A DNA stretch of 64,000 bases from Allacma fusca (Eukaryota > Arthropoda > Collembola > Symphypleona > Sminthuridae): NCBI GenBank assembly GCA_947179485.1, contig OX359246.1, positions 55,531,632-55,595,631 of the forward strand, in the 5' to 3' direction. Below, in pieces: positions 1 through 12,700 of this stretch. A program made the translations under genes and the position numbers. Within the stretch, counting starts at the first letter, position 1. Each line of letters begins with the position of its first letter. A model generated the notes under the pieces. The model did no database searches, was not told where the DNA came from, and saw nothing but the letters and a program-made list of their open reading frames with translations.

Positions 1-2156
1 GGGGAAAACATCTGCATCAGCTATAAATTACACAGTTTTCGACTGCACAGAAGTCAACTGCTAATTAATCATTCCTTTATCTGCAGTTGCAAGCGCGTGT
101 GTATGTATAATTACGCAGATCCAAAAAACTATAGGTTAAGTAAACAAGATTTAAATCATTTTTTCCAGTTAAGTCAGCAATAATTAATTTTTAGGGTATT
201 GTGAAGTTTCATGTATGATGTGTGACCTAGGGGACCTTGGACCACCTGGAGTCCAAAACCCAAGACCAAAGTACTCCATACATGTAATAATTACTTCTTT
301 TATTATTATGCATATGCACGTGTGTAGAAAAATGTAACACATAAAGGTTTACAATTGTCTGAATAAATCCTCAATCTGATTTTATCCTACGATTATGAAT
401 AGTTACCCCAAGTCAAGCCATAAAAGTAGGAATTCATTCAGTCCCGACTCCTGAACATTCTACATTCTGCATTAGAATGAATGGAAAATTCCAGAAAGTA
501 TAAAAACCCTACAAATTTTTCTTCCATGGCAATTCCCAACTGCATACACAATGTGACAATGACATTCACATGAATTTTACTAGCTCTGTAATCTGCACTT
601 AACCTCCTATAAATAGCAATAAAATTTGTCAGAGCTACTAACATTGAAGGTGTTCAAGTAGTTGTTTTTTTTACACTTCTTTGCTTCTTAGTAATAAAGG
701 GTGCTTGAAGAACCTGAGGCTCTTCATTCACCGAACTCTTTGATTACTCTTGATTTCGCACCTAGTACCATGTGCCAATTACATACTAGGATTCTAGGCT
801 GTCGGAAAGTAAGTAGTGTGAAACGGAGGGAGATAGTTTCCATTGATTATTTCCCTCGAGGATTTTTGCAACAAATGTGACATCACTTTACATACACAAC
901 AGTACGTACACTTATGCTATTACTCTGGTTTATGCAATCCATCCGGTCGCGGAGCAGTAATAATAATATGCTCAGTATCATTTAAACGAAGTCTTATGTA
1001 CGTCTGGGTTCTTACTATACAATTATGAGACAAAAACATATATGTAGATATTTACATATAAGTACGTCCTATGTACTGACAATTAGTGAGCACTTACGCT
1101 TTCCACCCTCCAAATGCAGGTCACATCGAGGAGGAAGAAAGCATGGCATGGAAGTATGGAAATAAACAGAGAGAAAAAAAGGTACCTCCTTGACAATTGA
1201 CCAGTGGAGTGAAGCACGCGAGTTATTGTTTACAATTTCTCACGCATTTCAATGGTAACGGAGGATGTAGCTACTATTGATATAGGAGTAAGTGCTTATG
1301 TACATACTGTATATCCCTATCAGGGAAATCAAATGCAAACGTTTTAACACCAATACTGACTTTATAGTATATAAATTTATATATTAGTATCTACTTACTC
1401 TCATGCATATCTACACATTTTTGATTTGACGGAGGCTGAGAATTTATTGTGTGGTTGAGGTACATAATGGAAGAAATGGCTTCTTTAGGTTAAGTCTAAG
1501 TATCTCTTACCCACAGATAAAAAAAACATGCTTTGCTTCATAATTCCCAGTGTCCATTATCCCTTGGGTTGTTATGTGTTACGTTTGTATCCATGTACAT
1601 ATGTATGTGAGTCTTGAAATAGTTCGTACAATTACATTGTTTAGTCAAAGGAGGGATTCAAGAGTCAATGAAGGGAGTTGGGTTGCCTATTACCACTTGA
1701 GTCAGAGACTGGGATCTCCAATGGGAATAAACTTGGTCATATCAAAGATATCATTTTTATCTGTTTAGTGAACAACAGCGGAGAGTCTCATGTGAAGCCT
1801 TCAGTTCCATCCTGTGCAATATTCAGTGACTGTGTCAACACAACCAGAGTCATTCGAGGAAGTGGATATTAATTTCAGTGCTAAACTCTTGTTATTACTC
1901 CTGCAAATATCTCTCTACTACTGAAGCCCATCCGGCAGTTCGGAATCCAACGAGACGCATAAATAGTCTGGACTTACGCAATCCCTTTGCTCTTCATAAA
2001 ATCAGGAGCAAATTTTGTCAATGTACATACAGACCCTGGCCTTTGGTGACTAAAAGTCAACAAGGAATGTATATGTAGCTCCCTGTGTGCATTTGCTCTT
2101 TGTTGGTGTTCGTCCCTTCTGGCTGCTAACTTTTTACACAGTTTTTTTTTCTTCTG

Positions 2157-2164
<8 letters not shown>

Positions 2165-2188
<24 letters not shown>
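2165..2188. repeat. (CT)n microsatellite
   Basis: Uninterrupted CT dinucleotide repeat seen directly. Confidence 0.9.
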
Positions 2189-2842
2189 CTCCGTGTACCA
2201 TTTAAGTGTTACAGAATATCTGCAATCTTATCCTCCCATAAAGGAAGCACGTAAGGCGGAAAAGTTTGGGACATTTTCTTCAATCTGTATGTATAGTAGT
2301 TGTAGCTCCGTGTACTTATTATATGTATCTTATTTACCCTTCCTTTCTGCAAAGGTACTTACACTTCAGAGAGATGTTTCGGGGTTACTAAAATCAACTC
2401 TTGTACCCAAACCTCAGTTGTTCTTCACACTTGCACCCGACACTTGGGACCAGTAGACTCCTGTGATTTATCACTCTATAGATAGATACTTATTTACTCC
2501 TATTACCATAAACTTTTTCCAGTCCGTACGAATTTTTGTGAAGGCAGGTAAATTACTAGTACACTTTCCATATTATGTTCTCCCGAACCCAAGCCCCAGG
2601 GCCCAATCACATGCAAAAATTTTCATTGGTGGTAAAGACACGTTAGTAATTTTGTAACGTGTCAAAAAAAGTCTTGTTACAGGAAAACAAAATCATTGCT
2701 GTATTTACCTATAATAATTACTTATAAATTGTGAAAGATCTTTCCAAATATTGTCATATTGAGGGTAGTAATTTAAACTAACTTTTTTGACATTAGCGTA
2801 AAGTTCAACAAGAGTGATTCGTTTAGGAATTAGAAATTTGTC

Positions 2843-2843
<1 letters not shown>

Positions 2844-2880
<37 letters not shown>
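2844..2880. repeat. (AG)n microsatellite
   Basis: Uninterrupted AG repeat of about 18 units, followed by an A run. Confidence 0.95.
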
Positions 2881-2884
<4 letters not shown>

Positions 2885-3770
2885 ACACTAATCATATGCT
2901 TGAAATATTTCCTACGCTTTAGCACTGAATTTCCATAATTTCTATGCAATCTCTGAGGTTTAGTAAGGAAGCCTATTAGCGGTGGTTATTGAAAAGAGAA
3001 ATTGTTTATTTGTTCACGGGACAGTCCGAGACTTGAGCACACAAATAGCGGCTCACCAGAGAGCAAACCAAGGCTTATTTGTCTTCGGACTCGCTGTGTG
3101 TGTCTCTCTCGACTTTTTTTTTTTTTAAACAACAAGCAACTTAACCGCAAACGCAATTTAAAACACGTTGTAGACTAACATTTGGATGTGGCTCACGTCC
3201 TTCTGTACAACAGCTCCTGTGGTCAAGCTAATGTTGTAATAGTAGTCGTACATACTATGACAATCCTCCGAAAAAAAATGTATGTACATAGTATTTACAA
3301 TACAGAAAAGTTTAGCTTCACACTTATCATCCCAGTTTCTAACCTAATTTTGAACGGTCAAAAAGTATCAGTTAATTTCAATCAGGATTTCAAGAAGCAC
3401 ATTTGAAAAGGCGACATTGTAAAAAGAAATACAAAGAATAAATGTAATCGTACAGAACACTATCTATTGAGAGGTTATCGTCTGGAAGGAAATGAATCCT
3501 ACGTACTTGAAATGCAGATTATTGTCTTACCAATGTAAAAATGTTCTGATTCCAGATTTACTCCTTCAAATTGAACCAACCTGGGTGGGATTTAGGAGAC
3601 CCTGAAGTCGGTGACAGACTCTACAATCCCTTCATAGACAAGAAGAAAATTCAAAGGATAGTTCCGGGATAATATGCAATTGAGACAGCTGAGACTGTGC
3701 CCGTCATTTTGAGTGTTTGTGTGCTAAAAATATTTTTGTGTAAGAAAAATCCCCCCGTGCTAAAGTTACA

Positions 3771-6700
3771 ATGGGAGTCGCACGCATCATCACATTAGGG
3801 TTTATCCTCTCTTGCCTCGTGGGAACACCGAGCCTGGGACAGCTAGCCCGCTGTAAGTACCAATAATTATTTTAACTTCGTCCTCTGAGCTTACATGACC
3901 AACTCAAAATATTTATGAAAGGTCATGTTCGTTCGGCTTTGAGAGTGCTCCATTGAGATCGCTTTTACAAGCTGATAAAAACAATACTTACTAGCTCCCA
4001 TAATTTTACGAACCCTTGTCTCCAAGGAACCGTTACCATATATAAGTGTTTTTTAATTATTACCAAAAAAATAGCCTCTGGTATATACATTCAAAGGCTA
4101 CTCATGTTTCACAGTTTCAAATTTAAAAAAAAAAACCTTTTGCTCATCTTCTAGTTTTTGGTTTGGCTAGCAGGAGAATATGTATGTAGGTATAGGGATC
4201 AACAGGTTTTGGATTATTTTTTTGTCAAAAAAAAAAATAGCCTGCAACATGCAACTCGGCTGAGGATGTGATACTTTGTGTGCTCCAAAACCATGGCAGG
4301 AGGTTAATGGGTTGCTGAAAGTTAACCCAACTAAAGGCTTAATTGCTAAACAATATCTCATAATCGTACTGACTCATCAGAATTTGCTGATAACCCTTTA
4401 GCTACTATTTTTAGGGAAGGAGCTTCATCCGTAATTGCATCTTGAGCAGAGAGATAATAAAAATGTTGGGAGCGTTTGTTGTGTACACACTTTGAAGTCA
4501 TCATCATCAGCTGTTGGGGGTTCTGCTTCCAACTATCTATAGATAAGGATAAGAATTCCTTTCAAGACACATAATTACATACACACCAATACGATAGAAA
4601 CTAATTGTGATGAAGAATGTGTAGCTATTTTCTCTCATTAAATGAATTTAAGGCTAATTTGGCCACAGAGTGTTCACATATGACACATGTAGGTTGACAG
4701 AGGATCCCTTCTGTAGAATAAGAGATTGGAGGTCATATGTGCCTGGAGGAGTAGCGCTTTCATTTTTACCCTGAAAATAAAAAAAACAAACAGTAAAATA
4801 AATAGATACTGTCTGTCTACATTTTGAATCTCTAAATTATAACTCAGCTTATACTTTTGGAAAGAAAAAAAAACTACTTTGGAATAGAAATGAGAGTGAA
4901 ATCTTGCATGATAATACATACTATAACGCTTACAATTTGATAGCATTGGGGATGGCACAGGATTAGGTTGCATTTTTCTTAAATGTATGGGAAGTATTTA
5001 CATGCACGACAACCAAGTACGCACATTGTTTTCATGGATGTGTGTATATTCATCAATTCCTATATGAGTAATATGAGTTTTATATGTGGAGAACATTGCG
5101 TGAGGACTTGTTTTACTGTATTTGGAATATAATAATTACTCGATAATTTGTGCGTCATTCAAGTGTCTCGTTGTTTAAAAAATGGAGCAGAAAATGCTTC
5201 TGTTTTGTGTTTCACAGGAAAAAATCCTGTTGTTGTGTTGTCTCGCGCCTTTACAAAAATCTCCTCAATTCAAATCATTGTCCCATTCAAATTCTTATTA
5301 ATTCTTACTAAAAGTTAATTGCTAAAGAACCGTGACAACGGATTCTCTTCTTGTTAAAGGATCATTTCAATAATTTGATATTAAAACAGGAACTCCCAAG
5401 GTTCCAGAGAAAGTGAAGACTGCAATAATAATAATTACTCAATGTAATTACCAAATCATAGGATTTGTTTGAAGACATTTCATGAGATGGGTGTAAACAA
5501 ATGACATTTATACCTGTGAAAAAATTTACTTGTAGGGACAGCCCATATTTCCTGTGTTTATGTGGCTACCTCAATTACCACAGGGTCGTTAATGGTTATT
5601 TACTATTGGCTTGTGACAATGCACAAACATTGTTTGTTTAGTACCGGAACAAGCATTTACATGGTTGGGTGTGCGTAGTGGAGGTTTTCGCATATATAAT
5701 TATTACAGTATTGATTACGGATGTCTATATTGACTGAATTTAATATTTACACTTGTGTGTGCATAATTACTCATTCTAGGGATGGGATTTAATTGTTACT
5801 TTAGCAATTACCACATGGCTCTAAATAAACGTAGAAAATTGTCAAACTTAAACACTCAAGGAATTTATGTTCGTAAATAGAATTATTAAATGAGTAATAA
5901 CCTTTGAGACAAGTACCTCATACACATAGAAGGTAATAATGGAGGTAGTACTAAAATCCGAATTGAGAATTACGTAATTTGCCTAACGATCCTGACTTGA
6001 ACCAGGCCCGTATACGCATTTATTCTATTAAACAGTTAAATATGAAATTATGGACTCGCACAAGCCCATTTGCACATAATGGGTATTTTTTCCTTATTTT
6101 TTCCAAACATTTGATTTAACGAAATTAGCACGTAAAGACCCCATTAAGAATTCAAATACAGGCCCAAGTATGGAATTTTTGGGTAATTAAGCGGATTTTT
6201 ATTGCTCCTCGCAAGGTAAATTGACTCACAGACAGCCCGCTCGTCAGCATATAATAGCCTGGATACGTACATAATTACTTATAATTAAATGTATGTACAT
6301 ACAAGAGTTCCCAAATTTTATCACTTACTAAAATTACTCACCTGCATACATATATATATATATGAGTGTATATTTAAACGATTGTTACACAGTTTTCAGT
6401 GTCATTTTCATCCCTTCGTATTTCTTTCACGTGGAGCTACTACGTCTGACTTTATGTTAGTCACTGGTAGTCACTGCGTGGGATTTTGAGCACTCGCATG
6501 CTAATTAATAGGCTTTAAGTACAGTCAAGAAACGTGACTCTCAGAATTGCAGATTTGCAGCACTTTGGGCTACGAACTTGCTTTTACACATCCAAAATAC
6601 CAGGAAATCAAAGACTGTAATGCCAACAGCACCTTTTTGTAAAGGGCACATATTTGTGTAAATGTTAGTGTTTATTTTTTTTTTGCGCAGCAATTTGCGA

Positions 6701-9700
6701 AATCTAGGGACTTTTTATAATTATTATTATTTTTAGCATGGAAAAGTAAAAGCTTGGCTTGAAGCTTTTAAACATAAGACTTTACAATAAAAAGCAAGTA
6801 TTTTTTAATGTTTGCTCATATTTTCAAAAACTGGGTCTCAAGATCCAGTAAAAATCCGGGCTCTGAATGGAATAAATCTCAAATTCGAGTAGTTCTACGG
6901 AAAATTGAGATGCCAGAAAATAATTTGACGTGACTTGATCTTTACCACTTTTGTTTAGCAGGGGAATGTCAGCTATTTCCACCTCCATTAAATTTAAGGT
7001 CATGTGCAAAAGTTAACAATCTGATGGCAGGGGGATAAAAGGTGTATTAAAAATTCAACTGTAGCTTCAAGTGATTTAAGTGAGGAACTTGCAGGATACA
7101 AGTTATACATATGTAGATATTCACATGCTCTTAAGTATATACTCTGGAAGTAGCGACGTCTCCTCCGTCACGTTATGATTCGCTTTCAACGCTATGAGTC
7201 GTCATTAAAGATTTAGGTGAAGGGCCTGCTAAATATCAAAGTTGTGGCAACTTTGTAGACCTCTGCATAAGTTCGTACAGGTGTACACACACAACACACA
7301 AATGGAGACGTGGAAGTTGGCAGAATCCTATAGACATAAAGATTTACCCTGCATTTACATTTCCCCATTATCGCAGTTAAGTTGATGTTGGTTGACAGCA
7401 AAGTATGATTACGAATTGCAACAATTGGGAGCCGGTCGCATATGATAGCGGAGGTTAATGTTATGTTCCATTCACCATTATTAATCTTTGTACTTGATGA
7501 CGGCTCTCATTTGTGCAATTACTCAAAATTTGCAATTCTCTCCTTCCCACCTGTAGCAATTAGCATGCAAAGTCAGGAGTTACTAAACAGTAAACATATG
7601 CGTTTGCGTCCATCAAACAAGCCCTCTTTGAGAGCTCCATGCCTTGGAAGTTTTGCGGAAATTACGGGATAGAATTCATACTTGAAAGTAAATGTCATAT
7701 TTGCATTGGATTACATTTTGTGAACAATTTCCAGTGAAAACATCATATGGTGCAAAAATATTATATCTTCTCAGGTTCAACAACACAAACTTGATGCATA
7801 TATAATGCAGGTGAACTTTATTTTTGGAAACACTTTAATAATTTTTGTAATGGTAAAGTCACGACTCACGACTTTGCCCTTTCACATCTCAAGGAGGAAA
7901 CAGAACTCAAAATTCCACAAAGTAGGTGGTAAATCTATAGATGTCAGAAGCATTAAAGGTAAAGTGGGAAGTTCGTGGAAGGGAAAAATACCGGAAAATG
8001 TTACAGAACTTGTATGACAATATCAAGCAGGGAAGGGAAACGTGGATGTAATTCTGAAAATACTCTCTGACAAAATACACAATTTTTAGATTACATTTGA
8101 GTAATATTTTGAAGTCTATAAACTCTTTGTACTACAGTTTGAGACTTTCATTTTGGAAATACTTTGACAATTTCCTAATGGTCCCTTTCTTAGGACTTGA
8201 CTTCAACATCTCTTCTCTCTCTCTAGCTGCTGTCTAAATTATTCCCCATGTATAAACTACTGAGATGAATTATAGTGTCAGAAGCAAACATAAAGACTTA
8301 ATACGGGAATTCCAAGAACTACCACAAGCTGATACTTAAAGGGATTACTTCAAAACCAGGGTTTTCATACTAATTAGTATTTCTCTACTAAATTCATATT
8401 CAAACAAAATCCGGAATTATTATTATCCAAATCCATTCATTTATTTCAGATCGGTTATGTATCCCCGACGTGTTCTACACCCTTTGTCAGCAAATGACAG
8501 GAGACATGGCAGCTCAAGGGGGTCGGATCGACTGCATTCCTGGAAATGATAAGTAAGTAATTACATAAAAAATTATCCTTTTGTCCATGACAGTCCTTCA
8601 CGACACATTTTACAGATGAAGAGATAAATCCTGTCATTAACAATAAGTCCTTCCCTGGGAGGATTCATATTTACATATTAAACAATTATTTATGCTACCA
8701 CTCTCGGGCGGATAACTATCTCTGAAAATCTATGCAAGGAACCCATCAAATGATAATTGAAATGGTAATAATTATTTAATTACTTGCCCCTACTCTCTGA
8801 GTGGTTGGTGCTTATGCAATCTGGACTGGTGGGTAGGTGGCAGGTACAGAGTAAATACTGAAAGGAAAAAAAAAATCTGTCATCAAGTCCTGAAAATTCC
8901 TTGCTGTTTTTCCTCAAATCCAGCCCTTTGGCTCTGCTCGTAATATCTCACGCTCGTAATCCCATATCCTTTTCTAAGGCAGGCATAAACGCGTACCTAT
9001 TACCTCAGTGGCACTACTACGCTGTAAATAATAATTTCTGACAAGGAAAAAATACAAGGTAAATGGTGCGTGGCTTGTGATTGAAACCATTCGGATTTTT
9101 ATGATTACTCTCTATGTATGTAGCTTCCTGGCATAGGCTGTGGATTCCATATAGTGCCAAAGATCTGAGCGTCATATGCAAAACACCTTGCAAGTGAATA
9201 TATACACATTTAATAAGCTTATGAGAGATCTTTTTCTTTGATGAATATTTTTTTTTGCGAAGAGTCCCTAACATCATCCCTGATTAGCTTACTTTTATAA
9301 TGCGATTAGTCTTGTATAGGCTCTTTTTTATTTGCACATGTAGACAGACACTCGTGCACAATGGAACACTCACTTGCTCACCGATTTATCTGATGATAAT
9401 CTTGACCGGCGGCATTACCTTTTTGCTACGCTTTTTTTGTCCCCCGTACATAAATGACACACTGAGCACAGTAGGATAGAAATAATTATGTGTACGAAGA
9501 GTAATTTAACTAGAGCTGGAGCAGAGAGCTGGTAAAAAGAGTGACATGAAAATTCTCAGTGACAATCCCCTGGGGGCTGGTATTGTAAAAATCTAAGAGC
9601 ATATAGGGATTCTTCCTGCACGCACTCCATGTAACAATAATGGTTTCTGTACAAAGGCCCTTTTTATCGTAGCTTCCCTTTTTGACTAGAATGAACTTCG

Positions 9701-12700
9701 TAGGAAGTATCCATGCATCTGTAGATATATCCATACAAGCAAATAATATAAAAGGGGTATGCCTCAAATTGAAATAATATGATGTACACTTCAGTAAAGA
9801 TTGTTTTCGCAATCTGTGTGACTTTTGTGTGCATGCGTCTGCTCACAGTTTCCTAAATGGGGAAGCTAAGTTTATGTTACCTTTGTGAAAACCCATCTTG
9901 GAATCGTGTCAGCCAAGGTTGTGTGACTCAGAGAGATGAAACTTTATTAAAAACTGGGCTTTACATAACTCATGTGAGCCTAAGAACAGCACGTTAAAGC
10001 ATTAGAGGAAAAATAATCCAAAAAAACAACATAGACATAAGTAATGTTACCATGAAAAAATCTGAACAAGTAGATACATACATACGTGCACTAATTATTT
10101 TTTAATTGACATTGACCTTTCCCCCTTTTCTCCAGAATTGATTGCATCACAAGAGTGAACAAGGGCGAAGCTGATTTTGTCATTTTGGAGCCGGAGGAAC
10201 TCTACGTCGCTCACAGGTTCTTCCATGACCCTTTCTTTATCGTCTCGGAGATCCGAACCACTCAACGTCAGCAAGGTACTGGATCTAAATAAATATTAAC
10301 ATGAGATTAAAAATGTCCTACTGCACATACATACTTAATATTTTCAGCATAATAGATACTCTAATATGAACAGCTAGACACATATCAATTCTCAAGTTTA
10401 GCATAATTATCTCCGTAAAAATTTCGTTTCTCATCAGAGCGACTCAGTAGACAATTTCGCTAAAACACAATTTGCAATTCATGACCGCAATGATGCGGAG
10501 CCCTGATAGTGGAACTGACAGTAATTATTCAGAGTACCTTTGCTGTCAATGTCAGGTCTCATGTTGATGAGTAATAATAACTCTCAAGACTACCAAACCC
10601 CAATGTATGCGTAATGTGAGAAAAAGTGAGGTTAGTGAGAAAGTCATTCTCACAGTATTGGAGGTCAGCCTTTCATGTAGATATGTAGTGCCAGGATCCA
10701 ACAAATAATCCATAACTGAAAGAAACAAGAATTTAAATTATACCACAGCACACTGCACATCCAGTGAACTTAACTGGCATGAAATAAGTTTTTGCAGAAA
10801 TAAGACTGTATAGATTCAGAGAGGGAAATATCTCACGCGAAAACTGGAAACCTCGCACGATGCTCAATACACAAGGAAAAACAACTCAGAGTATTATTTT
10901 CTCAGGAGATTTAAATAAAAATAGATCATAAAATATAACTATGTTTGACTGTGCCTTAGATATAAAAATAAGTCCCTCTCTGTCTCAACTATGGCAATAT
11001 GTAATATTACATTCCACTCCGAAGGGTTGACTGAACAACAACAGCCAATTTAGATAAACTCACATGGTGTACTGACTAAACTGATTACACTACCGAAGTG
11101 GACCAGTTTGCCTCTACATTGCCTTTCATACTTTATAATGTCGTAGGTTTTTACCTCTCTCACCGTTTCCCACACACCTATGACACGATGAAATAATAGA
11201 TTTGATTTCAATATATCATCAAATAATATTACCCATAGGTTCCTTTCGATATGAGCCTGTGGCTGTGGTGAGGAAGGCCTCAAATATCCGGTCCCTGTTG
11301 GACTTGGCGGGGAAGCGTTCTTGTCACACGGCCTTTGGAAGGACTTCTGGATGGGAAGTTCCCATTTCAAGGCTCATGCAGAAGGGTAACATGATCAAGA
11401 TTTGCTCTCCGGACACCACAACCGTAGAACGAGAACTTCAGGCAGCTTCACAATTCTTCGGCTCGGCTTGCGCTCCTGGTCAATGGGTCCCTGACCCACA
11501 AACTGACAGACTCTATAGTACACTAGAAATAACACAAGAAATTGAAACAAATGATATTAATACAATTTTAATATTTTATGGAGGTCATGCTCACCTACTA
11601 TACATGCTTATTCATGTTATTCTGATCATACAGAGCAAAGGTACTCGAATCTGTGCGAATTGTGCCGGAACCCAGGAGCCTGCCAAGATGATGACCGTCA
11701 CGCAGGCTTCAAAGGCTCACTCCGCTGTTTAACGGAGAGATTCGGAGATGTGGCTTGGACCAAGCTGGAAACAGTCTACCAGTATTTCACTCCTACGGCT
11801 CAGAACGGTGGGATTTCCAATGATAATTCCCGGGCAGATAGGGGTAGGAGTATCAATGCCGGAGGGACCAACAGCAACAGCAACAACGTCAATAGTGTTA
11901 ACGTTGATGACTACGCCTTCCTCTGCCCAGATGGGTCTCAGAGACCGTTGAATTCCAACGCTCCTTGTACTTGGGCCGGGAGACCTTGGAAAGCCTACGT
12001 TGCTTCCACTCGTCTGGTGTCACCTGGGGTCATTGCAGACTTACAGCAGCAGATTAGTCTCCATCGACAGGTCATTATTTTTTATAGGGCCCTTTCTTAT
12101 TTGAAGGGATGCAAATTACCTGTAGATATCTATGAGATATATAATAATAATTGAGGAATGCTTGTGGGAAATTTATGAGAAATTCATTTCTTGTAGATTG
12201 GGGCCTCAATCCGAGCCTCAACCCCAGCTACGCAATTATCTTGGGTCTCCGAAGTCATGGAGCTAACTGCGGATGAGATAGAGTTCCCAATCCCAGCAGA
12301 ATTAGCTTCCGGAGTCTCTCCTGCCATTTACTTAGAGCGAGGAAATTACACTTCCTCCATTGAGAAGCCCAGTTGTCCCAATACCAGGACTATTCGGTTC
12401 TGTGTGAGGAGTGAGCCGGAGAAGCAGAAGTGTATGGCACTACAAATGGCAGCTATCGGACGAAGAATTCAACCACCCTTTGACTGTGTGCTTGGAGAAG
12501 GGAAACAGGATTGCATGAGAAAGATTGTAACGGGGCAGGCAGATGTCATGACCGTAGATGCGAGGGAGGCTTATGTTGGATCCAAGTAAGTCTCACTGTG
12601 CCCCAAATTTGTAAACTTATTTTTTCTCACCTCCGCTAGATATATACATAGTATATACTTTCACCATAGGAGATTCCCTCATAATAAGAGGGAATTCTTT

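Larger units (their letters stand above)
1..3770. other. non-coding upstream region of the transferrin gene
   Basis: I see no supportable coding exon here on either strand. Short open frames exist but lack splice context and recognisable protein. The region holds a (CT)n tract near 2165, an (AG)n tract at 2844-2880, several TAATTA-core words and poly(T) runs. The last few hundred bases before 3771 should contain the promoter and 5' UTR of the transferrin gene, but I found no clear TATA box. Confidence 0.5.
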
